Shown here in pieces: positions 32,973 to 42,688 of a stretch of DNA of 64,000 nt (its first letter is position 1; every line of letters starts with the position of its first letter). The translations under genes were made by a program, and so were the position numbers. Under the pieces are notes generated by a model that saw only the letters and a list, made by a program, of their open reading frames with translations, did no database searches and was not told the DNA's origin. The DNA is from Bacteroidales bacterium UBA4772. GTDB taxonomy: Bacteria > Bacteroidota > Bacteroidia > Bacteroidales > VadinHA17. The DNA is taken from positions 90,340 to 154,339 of the forward strand of contig DHHM01000022.1 in assembly GCA_002403305.1 (NCBI GenBank), given 5' to 3'.

Positions 32973-34385
32973 ATGGCTAAAAACAGGGTAGTAACATATC
33001 TGTTAAGTCTTCCTGATATTTCAAAGTTTCTGATACTTATCTCCATAACTCTCGGGATGACCTACTTTGTTCCTGAACAGTTCAAATTCATCTGGTATCT
33101 TGTACTGCTCATTCTTTATTTCAATTCCAGGAATGAAGCCCTGTGGCTGGCGTTTTACCTGGCTACTGTTGATGGATTTATAGGATTCTTTGGATTATAC
33201 TCCACCACCCTTGAGTTAATACCGGGGCTTCCGTCAATAGAACTGGCACAGTTGTATATTTTACTTTCGGTAATAAAAGCAGCCAGTAGACATGTTAAGG
33301 TTGAGATCTTCTACCTGAAGTATCTTCAATTATTGTTGATTTATGTGTTTTTTCTTATCATATGGGGTCAGTTTAATGGTTTATCGGGTGAACTGAATGT
33401 ATATTTCAGGGTTATAAAAGGCGTTCTTCCTCTTTTACTTTTCTATTCTATTCCCCGCCTCTTTACTGAAGCAAATACATATGAGCGCTTTTTCAGGATA
33501 ATTTTTATCATAGTAATATTAGGTTTCGTCACTCAGATTTTTACGATAATGACCGGCATTGTTCCGTTGACAGGAGATGTTCTGGGAGACGAAGAAGAAA
33601 AGAGGGTCTATTACAACGCCTCCTGTACACTTCTGGGTTTATTTGGCGCTCTCTATTTACTGGCTTTAAAAAGGTATAAGGGGATAATGCTTTTCTTCCT
33701 TTATGCAGTAATAATTTCAGCACTGGGCATGGCCGTTCTGTCCGCTACCCGGGGATGGATTATCTCATTCGGCCTGATTATAATTGCAAGTCTTTTACTA
33801 ACCAGCTCAGTCAGAAGGAAGCATCTGCTCCCCTTTTCTCTTATCATAATTCCTTTGCTTTACCTGGGTCTTTCAAATTCAATATTGCATGAACAGATTG
33901 TTTTTTCGCAGCACCGGCTTCTGACGATGAAAGGCCTCACTGCCGGTGATCTTACAGCCGGAGGTACATTACAACGGCTTGATGTTCGCAGCAAACGTGT
34001 CATGAATGCCTGGGAGCAATCTCCCATATTTGGCTGGGGTTTTTCTGATAATGGATATCTTTATGCAGACGGGCATGTGGGAAATCAAAGCCTCCTTGCA
34101 TTTTCAGGACTTACCGGATTCGCTCTTCTAAACATTTTTTTGATATTCTTTGCTTACAAAATTTATCTTTTAAGGAAAGTAATGTTGCAGAATCACTTTA
34201 GACGTGATGCATTATTGATTTTTATTTTCTTTCTGGTTGGTTGGTTTATTATCCATTCGTCAAGTGGTCAACAGTTTGGATTTTTTGGATTGCCATCACA
34301 AATGATACCTCTTTCAGTTTTTTTCAGCTTTGGTGCTCTTGAATATGCCAATAATATAAAGAAAACAAATGTCCGGAAAGTTTAA
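32973..34385 (+). CDS. Wzy-like O-antigen polymerase/ligase family membrane protein
   Basis: 470 residues with ten or more hydrophobic helices, for example FLILISITLGMTYFV, FIWYLVLLILYF and LILIYVFFLIIWG-like segments. A large loop is near residues 310-360 with HRLLTMKGLTAGDL, RLDVRSKRVMNAWEQSPIFG and WGFSDNGYLYADGHVGNQS. This layout and the W..SPIFGWG..D.......GHVGNQ pattern fit the Wzy/WaaL family. With Wzx in the same operon, polymerase is more likely than ligase. Base composition is clearly more AT-rich than the genes before 29 kb. Confidence 0.85.
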   Translation: MAKNRVVTYLLSLPDISKFLILISITLGMTYFVPEQFKFIWYLVLLILYFNSRNEALWLAFYLATVDGFIGFFGLYSTTLELIPGLPSIELAQLYILLSVIKAASRHVKVEIFYLKYLQLLLIYVFFLIIWGQFNGLSGELNVYFRVIKGVLPLLLFYSIPRLFTEANTYERFFRIIFIIVILGFVTQIFTIMTGIVPLTGDVLGDEEEKRVYYNASCTLLGLFGALYLLALKRYKGIMLFFLYAVIISALGMAVLSATRGWIISFGLIIIASLLLTSSVRRKHLLPFSLIIIPLLYLGLSNSILHEQIVFSQHRLLTMKGLTAGDLTAGGTLQRLDVRSKRVMNAWEQSPIFGWGFSDNGYLYADGHVGNQSLLAFSGLTGFALLNIFLIFFAYKIYLLRKVMLQNHFRRDALLIFIFFLVGWFIIHSSSGQQFGFFGLPSQMIPLSVFFSFGALEYANNIKKTNVRKV

Positions 34386-35427
34386 TCGAATCCTGCTCTT
34401 ATGTGCTGAGAAGTATTCTCTCTACAACTCTTTGACCAGTATTCTGGAACTTCTGTCTGAGAATGTAAGAGGATTTGATGTCAGGTCATCACTTGGCCCG
34501 TTCAGGTTAAAAATCAATTCTCAATCATTCAGACTGCCGCATGTACTGAGAAAATCACTTGAGAGAAGTCTGTTTGACAGGGCAAATGAGGCTTTATTGA
34601 GTGAAATACGTTTGTACAGGCCTGATATTGTTTTAGTATACAACAGTGAATATCTGTTACCGGAGACCTGTGCTGAGATAAAGAAAAAGTCAAGGCTCAT
34701 TTTCTTTATGGGAGACAGTCCATTTTATACTCCGCTGAATCCCTATTACCTTTCCTGTCTTTTCTACGCAGATCTAATTCTTTGTCCTGATACTTTTTGG
34801 ATCAGCCAGCTAAATATGCTCGGGTTGAAAAAGACAGCTTATTTTCTGCCTGGGATTGATGTTACCTCATATTATCCGGATAATAATCCTGAAGATATGT
34901 CGGCAGGGTATAAGGACATCATTTATGCCGGCTCATGCTATAACAATTCCTGGGGGTACAAGAAGGCGCTGCTGATGAATCAGTTTGCCGGAATGAATTT
35001 TACTCTTTACGGCAACAGGTCGTGGGTACGCTGGTTTGAATTTTTCCCCGGACTGAAGGCTCATTTTACAGAGTCAGGTTATATCTCCACCGAAAGACTG
35101 AACCGGATGTTCAGCAGGGCCAGGATTATGCCTGTTGACGGAAATCCGGCTATCCTCCATGGATTTCATCTCAGACTTTTTGAGGCGCTAGGATCAGGAG
35201 TTCTTCCGCTTACCGAATACCGACAGGATATTGAAAATATTGTATTTGAAGAGTGCAGTGCAAAACCTCCGTTGATAAAGGATTATCAGGAAGCACGTCA
35301 GTTGGCAGAGCATTACCTTAGTCATGAACCTGAGAGAAAAGAGCTCATCAACGCATTAAGATCATTTATCCTGGAGAAATACAGCCCCCACGAAAATGCC
35401 TGCAGACTTGATGATTTAATTCTGTAA
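34369..35427 (+). CDS. Glycosyltransferase, CgeB-like
   Basis: 352 residues, overlapping the polymerase gene by 17 bases. The N-terminal half has IVLVYNSEYLLPETCAEIKK then SRLIFFMGDSPFYTPLNPYY and LILCPDTFWISQLNMLGLKK; the C-terminal half has IIYAGSCYNNSWGYKKALLM, and LRLFEALGSGVLPLTEYRQD near the end. This is the arrangement of CgeB/Glyco_trans_1_2 proteins of GT-B fold. Donor and acceptor unknown. Confidence 0.7.
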   Translation: MSGKFNRILLLCAEKYSLYNSLTSILELLSENVRGFDVRSSLGPFRLKINSQSFRLPHVLRKSLERSLFDRANEALLSEIRLYRPDIVLVYNSEYLLPETCAEIKKKSRLIFFMGDSPFYTPLNPYYLSCLFYADLILCPDTFWISQLNMLGLKKTAYFLPGIDVTSYYPDNNPEDMSAGYKDIIYAGSCYNNSWGYKKALLMNQFAGMNFTLYGNRSWVRWFEFFPGLKAHFTESGYISTERLNRMFSRARIMPVDGNPAILHGFHLRLFEALGSGVLPLTEYRQDIENIVFEECSAKPPLIKDYQEARQLAEHYLSHEPERKELINALRSFILEKYSPHENACRLDDLIL

Positions 35428-35451
35428 CAGACTACCTTTAAGAAGGAATGC

Positions 35452-36525
35452 GTGAATAAAAACAATACTGCTGTAAATCTGGTTCATCTAAACTCTACAC
35501 CCGGAGGTATAGAGGTCCTTCTTCCCGGTATCATAAGAGGAGTCAGGGAGATTGACTTCAGGGTATTTGTAATCCGCAGCCGGAATGATACCACACCATT
35601 TGTCTATGATGGACTGGAGGAGAAAATATCCTATGGCAGCAGGAATAATTTCATAGCTATAAGGAAGCTATTTCGCTTTGCCCGGCGAAGGAGATCAGAA
35701 ATATTTCATCTCTTTAACACCGGGCCACTCTTCATCATAATCATGAGGCTTGCAGGGGCAAAGAGGATTATCTATTCCATTCATGGTACAATTTACTGGC
35801 ACAATAGCTTTGAGAAGATCAGCCGTCTGATTCTCTGGCGTTTTGCGATGAGAGGCAATGACATACTTTTTACGGCCAACTCTGAATACAGCAGAGACAT
35901 GTTCCGCAGCAAGATATCAGGCTCAATTAAATGTAAGGTGCTTTATAATTATTTTGATCAAAACAGGTATGCAGTCACATCAGATCAAATAGCAGATGAT
36001 CATGTCATGAAAATAATTTATGTCGGCCGGCTTGCACATGGTAAAGGGTTGGACAAGTGGATTGATACTGCCATGAAGATTCACACAGTAAGGTCTGATA
36101 TAGAATTCTTCATTTACGGAGCCGGTGAGCTTGATCTGACTCTCAGAAAAAAAATAGATGATTCAGATGCAACCGGCTATATTCAGATGATGGGTTACAG
36201 GGCTGATATGGATGAAGTTTACAGAGATGCAGACTTATTGTTGTTTTTGTCAGAATATGAGTCATTTGGCAATGTTGTTGTTGAGAGTATCCTGTCCGGA
36301 GTTCCCGTCCTTGTCTCTGACATTCCGGCATTAAGGGAAGTGCTTTCAGATTTCCCTGAATTTATACTCTCATCCTCGCCTGATATTCCGTCTCAGGTTT
36401 TGGCCAAAACCGTCAATATGAGAGTCCTGCGGGAAAAAGCATCTGCGGCCCGCGATATCTTCAGAACCAGGTATTCCGCTGAAAGGCACTTTAAATCACT
36501 TACCGGTTTTTATGAGAGAATATGA
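35452..36525 (+). CDS. Glycosyltransferase family 4 (GT-B)
   Basis: 357 residues from GTG 35452, preceded by AAGAAGGAA at a usable ribosome-binding distance. The start VNLVHLNSTPGGIEVLLPGI is a typical GT4 acceptor-side loop. The C-terminal part has MKIIYVGRLAHGKGLDKWID, MMGYRADMDEVYRDADLLLF and LSEYESFGNVVVESILSGVP with the conserved E residues. It overlaps the deacetylase gene by 14 bases. Confidence 0.88.
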   Translation: MNKNNTAVNLVHLNSTPGGIEVLLPGIIRGVREIDFRVFVIRSRNDTTPFVYDGLEEKISYGSRNNFIAIRKLFRFARRRRSEIFHLFNTGPLFIIIMRLAGAKRIIYSIHGTIYWHNSFEKISRLILWRFAMRGNDILFTANSEYSRDMFRSKISGSIKCKVLYNYFDQNRYAVTSDQIADDHVMKIIYVGRLAHGKGLDKWIDTAMKIHTVRSDIEFFIYGAGELDLTLRKKIDDSDATGYIQMMGYRADMDEVYRDADLLLFLSEYESFGNVVVESILSGVPVLVSDIPALREVLSDFPEFILSSSPDIPSQVLAKTVNMRVLREKASAARDIFRTRYSAERHFKSLTGFYERI

Positions 36526-37654
36526 TAAGCCTGTACCGGTAATTTATTACCATTCGGTCGGCGAAAAGAATCCTGGCTGGAAAAGGAATTTCCTGACTCT
36601 CGGAACGAAATATTTTGAAGATCAGATCAGGTATTTCAGGAAGAATTTTTCGGTTATCAGCCTGAAAGAAATGCTTGACATCAGAGAGGGTTCAGCCAAA
36701 CCTGTATCAAATCCGTTGGTTATTACATTCGATGACGGATATCTTGATAACTGGATATGGGCTTTCCCGGTGCTAAAAAGATATGATACAAAAGCTACAA
36801 TATTCGTAAGTCCGGAATTTGTTGATCCGCGACCCGTTGTGAGGCCGACCTCCCTTGATATTGAGAAAGGAAGGGCTGATTTCGATCAGGCAGGAAATGG
36901 AAGTTTTTTATCATGGGATGAGATGAGATTAATGGAGCAATCAGGTTTGATTGATATTCAGTCTCATACTATGACTCACACAAAACTGTTTGTATCTGAT
37001 CATCTTACAGGTTTTCATCCGGGTGCAGACAGTTTTTATGCAATCTGTAACCTGTTCCGCGACTATAAGCCATATTGCATATCTGACCCCGGTTTCGATG
37101 AGTTGCCGGAGCCCGGTTATCCGATATTTGAAGAAAAGTCAGCTCTGATTGCCAGGGCGGTGACAATCAATAAGGACTTTAATGATGAGAGCATTGCTCT
37201 TCTAAAAAGTTATCCGTTCGGCAAATATGAGTTCTCATCAGCCTGGGCCAGAATAAAACCTGTTTATGAATACTTTAAGTCTCAGAACAGGTTAATCATG
37301 GCAGTTGAAACAGAGCAGGATTATCTGAAAAGACTGCATTACGAGATCTATGAGTCAAAAGCAGTCATAGAGAAAGCCTTGAATAAAAGGGTGGATATTA
37401 TAGCCTGGCCGCACGGTGACACTTCAGAAACCGCAGTTGAATTAGCCTTTGCAGCCGGATACAGGGGAATAACATCAGGTAAAATACTCTCAGGCAGGAG
37501 TGATTTCAGGATCTTCCCCGAACGGATTGGAACCGGGACAATAGCAAAGAGCAGATTTCTGACAATATGGAGGACCAGGATGAAGGTAAACCGCTATATA
37601 AAAAGGTTTCCATATTTTCAGATTGACAAATTATACCGACTTATTAAAGACTGA
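36512..37654 (+). CDS. Polysaccharide deacetylase (NodB homology domain)
   Basis: 380 residues without signal peptide, so probably cytoplasmic. The NodB motifs are VITFDDGYLDNWIW (catalytic Asp and metal Asp, about residue 71) and DIQSHTMTHTKLF (metal His pair, about 152). A third motif with WPHGDTSETAVELAF lies near residue 300. Between them is an insertion of about 100 residues. It would remove N-acetyl groups from a HexNAc in the repeat unit or its precursor, exposing an amine that the acyl-activating enzymes nearby might use. One-base overlap (TGATG) with the next gene. Confidence 0.88.
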   Translation: MREYDKPVPVIYYHSVGEKNPGWKRNFLTLGTKYFEDQIRYFRKNFSVISLKEMLDIREGSAKPVSNPLVITFDDGYLDNWIWAFPVLKRYDTKATIFVSPEFVDPRPVVRPTSLDIEKGRADFDQAGNGSFLSWDEMRLMEQSGLIDIQSHTMTHTKLFVSDHLTGFHPGADSFYAICNLFRDYKPYCISDPGFDELPEPGYPIFEEKSALIARAVTINKDFNDESIALLKSYPFGKYEFSSAWARIKPVYEYFKSQNRLIMAVETEQDYLKRLHYEIYESKAVIEKALNKRVDIIAWPHGDTSETAVELAFAAGYRGITSGKILSGRSDFRIFPERIGTGTIAKSRFLTIWRTRMKVNRYIKRFPYFQIDKLYRLIKD

Positions 37655-39447
37655 TGAATTTTATTATAACAATACCTTTAGAGCAAAAGTGGTCTGTACA
37701 GATTCAGGATAGCGGAAGAGTCTCCGAAACGTCTGCAGAAAACAGTGCAGTATTACGACTGGAGAGTTCAGGACATTCAAGGAGTAAGATTTTAAGGCTG
37801 GAAGGTCGTATTTTCTGCATTGTGGGTGATTTTATTATTCCGGAAGCGAACAGGCGCGATGAAGAGGCCTTCCTGCAAAGATTTCTCTCAGGATTCACAA
37901 CTGAGCGGCTTCGGGAGACGAAGGGTAATTTCTACCTGATAATAATAGATGAACAGGAGCAAAGCCTGAAGGTGATGTCAGGCATGATGAGCATTTTACC
38001 TGTTTATTATGCTTCCTTAAAAGATACTCTGATTTTGTCATCGCGGGCCGATGCTATAGTTCAGTCAAACAGAGATGACTTTTCCGTAAGCAGGAAATAT
38101 ATTCTGGAACATCTGATATTTGGTTATGGGTTTCTTAACAATACACTCTTCAATGAGATAAAACTTCTGCCGGCAAACAGTGCAATTGTGCTGGACAACG
38201 GTAAGTGGCGGGTATCTCAGCATACGCTGGTGAAAGATCTTTTTGACAATACCCCGAAGCCCTGGAAAGATTCGGTAGAGGAGATAACTGATCTTTTCAT
38301 TGAAAGAATTGCAGACTATTTTCCGAAAAAAAGATACTACTCCAGCCTTACCGGAGGACTTGACGGACGAACTGTCCTGGCAGCCGGACTGGCCAGAGGC
38401 AGGGAAATCACTGCCTATTCCTATGGTACTGAATCTGATAAGGATATTTATATCCCTCGCGATATCTGCAGGGCGATCAATCTGCCTTACAGGGCCTTTA
38501 TCCTGGATAAGGACTATGCCGAACACCATTTTCTGGACGACGCCAGGGCGGCCAACCGGATCACAGAAGGTAATCTGAGATTCTCACGTGCCACTTACCT
38601 TTTGCTTGCCAGGGAGATTTCCAGGGAATCGGAATTCATGTTATCAGGAAATTTTGGCAGTGAATTATTCAGGACTCCCCGCAAGCCCGGTAATATGATT
38701 GCACAGGTCGTTTTTGCCATGTATGGTACTGACAGTGATTCTGAACTGGCGGATATTTTCAGAAATTTACCGGTTCTCAGGTATCTGGAGCAGGAGCTGT
38801 TTAAGAATGAACTTGAAGAACTGATAACGGACTGCCTGGAGTACCGAAATTCCGTCTTAAAGACACACTCAAAGATACAGGGATTTTACATTTATCTCTT
38901 TGAGGAAGTGTTCAGGAAGTATTTCGGTCCTGAGCTTATTCTTGAGAATCAATATATTACAAACAGGACCCCATTCCTTGATTTCAAGTTTATGGAACGG
39001 GTATTAAGGTCAGAACTTGCTGGGTGCAACAGCGAATATGTGACAGAAAATCCGTTTAACCGGTACAAGGGTCAGGTTGTCTATCCGTATATAATAAAAA
39101 AAACTTATCCCGAACTGCTTAAGTATAAGCTTGACCGCGAGTATTCTCCTGCTGATTTTCTGACGACTGTCGGAAAATTGAAGATTGCTTACGGTTTCAT
39201 TCTGAGAAAGCTTTTCATTGACCGGGGGCGATACCGGCAGCCCGGTTATAACCGGCTGGCAATGAGCACTACAATAGGCAGTCTTGATTCAGATGAATAT
39301 GATTTCGGATTGATAAATCTTAAGAACTTTGCCCCCCTGTTTCATAATGACGGCTGGTCAGATGACTATATCAGTTTTAACATTATGTTGTCATTGTTTG
39401 ATTATATGAAAACCCTTACACTTGAGAATCCAAATGTCCGCGTTTAG
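37654..39447 (+). CDS. Asparagine-synthase-like protein with variant PP-loop
   Basis: 597 residues. The N-terminal third resembles a glutaminase-like Ntn domain but starts MNFIITIPLEQ, without the Cys-2 nucleophile of AsnB. The synthetase domain has the PP-loop as YYSSLTGGLDGRTVLAAGLA (about residues 229-248), TGGxDG rather than the classical SGGxDS, followed by ITAYSYGTESDKDIYIP. NRTPFLDFKFMERVLRSELA and NRYKGQVVYPYIIKKTYPEL match the AsnB C-terminus. The family forms amides through adenylated carboxylates. In glycan loci it may amidate uronic acids or transfer amines. With no nucleophilic cysteine it would need free ammonia or another amine donor. Confidence 0.8.
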   Translation: MNFIITIPLEQKWSVQIQDSGRVSETSAENSAVLRLESSGHSRSKILRLEGRIFCIVGDFIIPEANRRDEEAFLQRFLSGFTTERLRETKGNFYLIIIDEQEQSLKVMSGMMSILPVYYASLKDTLILSSRADAIVQSNRDDFSVSRKYILEHLIFGYGFLNNTLFNEIKLLPANSAIVLDNGKWRVSQHTLVKDLFDNTPKPWKDSVEEITDLFIERIADYFPKKRYYSSLTGGLDGRTVLAAGLARGREITAYSYGTESDKDIYIPRDICRAINLPYRAFILDKDYAEHHFLDDARAANRITEGNLRFSRATYLLLAREISRESEFMLSGNFGSELFRTPRKPGNMIAQVVFAMYGTDSDSELADIFRNLPVLRYLEQELFKNELEELITDCLEYRNSVLKTHSKIQGFYIYLFEEVFRKYFGPELILENQYITNRTPFLDFKFMERVLRSELAGCNSEYVTENPFNRYKGQVVYPYIIKKTYPELLKYKLDREYSPADFLTTVGKLKIAYGFILRKLFIDRGRYRQPGYNRLAMSTTIGSLDSDEYDFGLINLKNFAPLFHNDGWSDDYISFNIMLSLFDYMKTLTLENPNVRV

Positions 39448-40765
39448 TCAAAGCGCAAGATTTTTTCTGCTTGATGCCTTTTCGGGATCCGTGATTTGGC
39501 CGAGGTACAAAAATTTAACTGACTCTTTTCACTGGTCCAGGGACAGACTTATCGATTATCAAAACCGGAAACTGAAGATACTATTGAATCATGCGTATCA
39601 TAATGTTCCCTATTACACCGGACTTTTCAGGCAAACCGGTTTGCAGCCAGGTGATATAAAGGATTTGAACGATCTGAAGCTGATACCTGTACTCACGAGA
39701 GACCAATTGACAGAGCATAATGATTTGCTAAAGGATAAAAATAATGATTACGGGAGAATAATCCAGGGAAGCTCCTCCGGAACAACAGGCGCCCCGGTAA
39801 GGTATGTACATGACAGCTATTCTGAAAGTGCAGGCATAGCAGCCGGATATGCCCTTTATTCTCTTTCCGGCTGGAGAATGGGAAGCAGGAGATTGCATGT
39901 CTGGGGAAATCCGGCATCGGTTGCCAGATGGAAAACCTGGCGCAGTAAGAGCAAAAGGCTTTTACTGAATCAAAGAAACTATCCTTCTTATCTGCTTAAC
40001 TTTCCGGAAAATTATCCGGAACTCCTTAAGGTTATCAATGAATTCAAGCCGGAATTTATTGACGGGTATGCAGGACCGATAGGTTCATTCGCCTTTTGGC
40101 TGAAAGAAAGGGACATCACAATAAGTGGAGTAAAGGCAGTGTTTACCACTGCTGAAAATCTGTCACCGCTTCACCGGGCTGCAATTTCAGAAGTGATCGG
40201 TCCTGTAAGTGACCTGTATGGCAGCGGAGAAATTAATGGTATAGCCATTCAGCCGGTCTCATCAGACAGGTACTATATCCTTGGTTCTCATGTTATTGTA
40301 GAGCAGCAGGATTTCCATGATTCTTCAGAGCTGATAGTAACCGATCTCGATTCCAGGTTAATGCCATTCATCAGGTATAAAATTGGTGATGTTACAGACA
40401 GGTTAAGCAAACCTGACAGCTCAGAATACCTTCCCTTTGACTGGTTCAGGAAGATAGACGGCAGGATAGCGGACTATATAAAGCTACCCGATGGTAATGT
40501 GATTCATCCGATTAACGCCTTAGGCGGTACTTTCCTGAGGAAGTTTCAGGAAATCAGGAAACACCGTGTTATCTGGGATGGCGCTGTTTTGAATTTCGTT
40601 CTTGAATTGTCCGGCACGTGTGATATGGAAGCGATTCATAATGCGATACATGAAAATTTATCACAGTATGATGTCAAATTCATTATTACCGTAAAGGAGC
40701 GCCTGGAGCCCTCTGCCGGCGGGAAATTCAAGTATGTTGAAATCACCGGTTCAGGCCTGCCATGA
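39434..40765 (+). CDS. CapK/PaaK-like adenylate-forming enzyme
   Basis: 443 residues from ATG 39434; the upstream TTG adds only four residues. It overlaps the asparagine-synthase-like gene by 14 bases. The motif IIQGSSSGTTGAPVRYVHDS is the phosphate-binding loop of phenylacetate-CoA-ligase relatives. LYGSGEINGIAIQPVSSDRY and VTDLDSRLMPFIRYKIGDVT follow in the usual order, and IDGRIADYIKLPDGNVIHPI leads into the C-terminal domain. CapK-type proteins occur in capsule loci of many bacteria; they activate a carboxylate with ATP, but the acid is unknown. Confidence 0.87.
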   Translation: MSAFSQSARFFLLDAFSGSVIWPRYKNLTDSFHWSRDRLIDYQNRKLKILLNHAYHNVPYYTGLFRQTGLQPGDIKDLNDLKLIPVLTRDQLTEHNDLLKDKNNDYGRIIQGSSSGTTGAPVRYVHDSYSESAGIAAGYALYSLSGWRMGSRRLHVWGNPASVARWKTWRSKSKRLLLNQRNYPSYLLNFPENYPELLKVINEFKPEFIDGYAGPIGSFAFWLKERDITISGVKAVFTTAENLSPLHRAAISEVIGPVSDLYGSGEINGIAIQPVSSDRYYILGSHVIVEQQDFHDSSELIVTDLDSRLMPFIRYKIGDVTDRLSKPDSSEYLPFDWFRKIDGRIADYIKLPDGNVIHPINALGGTFLRKFQEIRKHRVIWDGAVLNFVLELSGTCDMEAIHNAIHENLSQYDVKFIITVKERLEPSAGGKFKYVEITGSGLP

Positions 40766-41712
40766 GAGTTCTGTTTATTGGCAGAGGAAAAAGAAACGGA
40801 AAACTGAGCCCCCTTTTGCTTGCTCAGGGTAATTCCCTTTCTGAAAAGGGGGTTGGGATAGACTATTTCATGATTGCAGGCAGGGGATTCAATGGTTATT
40901 TCAGGGCATTAAAGGATCTACGGAGGGTAAGAAAGGGAAATCACTATGATCTGTTTCATGCACACTACTATATTTCCGGATTTGTAGCCGCACTGTCTTG
41001 TTGCAGGCCTTTGGTGGTTTCACTTATGGGAAGTGAGCTGAAAAGCGGATTGTATATTAAAGTTATGGTAGGAATCCTGGTCAAATATGTCTGGCAGGGT
41101 ACAATTGTTAAATCTGAGAAAATGTATCTTGATCTGCACACAAAGCGGGTCAGGGTAATACCCAACGGAGTAAACTTAAACATATTCAGGCCATTGGACA
41201 GATCAGAGTGCAGAACCAGGGCCGGGTATAAAAGCAGGAATAAATACATCCTGTTCCTTTCTGACCCTGCACGACCTGAAAAAAACTTCAGGCTCGCACA
41301 GGAAGCCGTTCGCATCATATCTGATGAGCAAATTATTCTGCATCCTGTTTTTGATGTTGGCCATGAAGAGGTACCGGCTCTTTTATCCGCTGCTGATCTT
41401 TTGCTGCTCACCTCCTTTCATGAAGGGTCTCCTAACGTTATCAAGGAGGCGTTGGCATGTGGTTGCCCTGTGGTTAGTACTGACGTAGGTGATATAAGAT
41501 GGGTAATCGGAGAGACACCTAATTGTTACTTGACTTCATTCAGACCGCAAGAGGTGGCAGAGAAAATCCTGTGGGCAATCAGGAGTGAAGAGAGGCACAA
41601 TGGCAGGGACAGGATCAGTTATCTGAGATTGGATGCCGGCTCTGTGGCAGATCGGATGTTGGATTATTATGATGAGATTCTAAGTGATGCAAATGAAGGT
41701 ACTCACAAATAA
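40762..41712 (+). CDS. Glycosyltransferase family 4 (GT-B)
   Basis: 316 residues, starting within the stop of the CapK-like gene (ATGA). N-terminal HYDLFHAHYYISGFVAALSC then RPLVVSLMGSELKSG is typical of GT4. The C-terminal domain has RVIPNGVNLNIFRPLDRSEC, ILFLSDPARPEKNFRLAQEA and LLTSFHEGSPNVIKEALACG with the E-x7-E pattern. It is somewhat short for the family but complete. Confidence 0.87.
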   Translation: MRVLFIGRGKRNGKLSPLLLAQGNSLSEKGVGIDYFMIAGRGFNGYFRALKDLRRVRKGNHYDLFHAHYYISGFVAALSCCRPLVVSLMGSELKSGLYIKVMVGILVKYVWQGTIVKSEKMYLDLHTKRVRVIPNGVNLNIFRPLDRSECRTRAGYKSRNKYILFLSDPARPEKNFRLAQEAVRIISDEQIILHPVFDVGHEEVPALLSAADLLLLTSFHEGSPNVIKEALACGCPVVSTDVGDIRWVIGETPNCYLTSFRPQEVAEKILWAIRSEERHNGRDRISYLRLDAGSVADRMLDYYDEILSDANEGTHK

Positions 41713-42688
41713 TCAGATTCCCTTGCAGGAATGGAGTTATTTTCTGGCTTCGAATAAACATGCATCACCATTCCAGACAGTTGCTTTCTATCAACTTTTT
41801 AATTCTGTCAACCGCCTGAGGGCTGATGCTGTTGCAGTTACTTACAATGGCAGTATAAAAGCTCTTGCAGTTGTAACAATACAAAAGGAGGCCGGATTCG
41901 GCAGCTACTTTTCACGACGTGCAATTATCTACGGAGGTCCTCTTGTTGCGGAGGATTACCCGGAGGCTTTGGATATCCTTCTTAAGAATGTCTCCGGCCG
42001 TCTTAAAGGTAAAGTGATCTATACTGAAACCAGAAATCTGTCAGACTTCAGTTTCTGCGGGGACATTTTTGTAAAGAACGGATATCAATATATTCCATAC
42101 CTAAACATAATTCTTGATACCGGCAATCCTGACCGGGTATTGCAAAACGTCAGCAATTCAAGAATTCGCCAGATCAGGGCAGCCAAAAGAGAACATGTAA
42201 CATGGGAGGTTGCCTCGGATACCGGAGAAGTTCGGGAATTCTACAGGATACTGTACAGGTTATATACAGAGAAAATTGGTAAACCGCTGTTGCCTCTTAG
42301 CTTTTTTGAAGGATTTCTTGAAACCGGTCCCGGAAAAATATTGTTGGTTAAGTTTGAAAATAAGATTATCGGAGGAATCTTGTGTCCCATACTGGATCAA
42401 AAGACAATATATGAATATTATGTCTGTGGTCTTGACGCTGAATATCCTAAGCAATATCCAAGTGTGATGGCAACCTGGGCTGCCATTGAGTATGCAATGG
42501 AAAACAATATCTCCCAGTTTGACTTCATGGGGGCAGGCAGTCCCGCCAAAAAATATGGAGTTCGTGATTTTAAACTCAGATTTGGCGGCTCTGAGGTTGA
42601 GAACGGGAGATTCATTCGAATAAACAACAGATTCCTTTATTTAACAGGCAGGTTAGCCCTGGCAATCAAAAGCCAACTCAGAAAATGA
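41693..42688 (+). CDS. FemAB/GNAT-like acyl- or aminoacyltransferase
   Basis: 331 residues. I chose ATG 41693 (MKVLTNNQIPLQEWSYFLAS); ATG 41687 and GTG 41684 are alternatives. The FemAB-type double-GNAT fold is indicated by TPFQTVAFYQLFNSVN-like text (SPFQTVAFYQLFNSV), RIRQIRAAKREHVTWEVASD, GGILCPILDQKTIYEYYVCG, and FDFMGAGSPAKKYGVRDFKL near the end. The family transfers amino acids from aminoacyl-tRNA or acyl groups from CoA onto amines. Together with the deacetylase and CapK-like gene it may add an acyl or aminoacyl group to an amino sugar. It overlaps its neighbours on both sides. Confidence 0.78.
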   Translation: MKVLTNNQIPLQEWSYFLASNKHASPFQTVAFYQLFNSVNRLRADAVAVTYNGSIKALAVVTIQKEAGFGSYFSRRAIIYGGPLVAEDYPEALDILLKNVSGRLKGKVIYTETRNLSDFSFCGDIFVKNGYQYIPYLNIILDTGNPDRVLQNVSNSRIRQIRAAKREHVTWEVASDTGEVREFYRILYRLYTEKIGKPLLPLSFFEGFLETGPGKILLVKFENKIIGGILCPILDQKTIYEYYVCGLDAEYPKQYPSVMATWAAIEYAMENNISQFDFMGAGSPAKKYGVRDFKLRFGGSEVENGRFIRINNRFLYLTGRLALAIKSQLRK

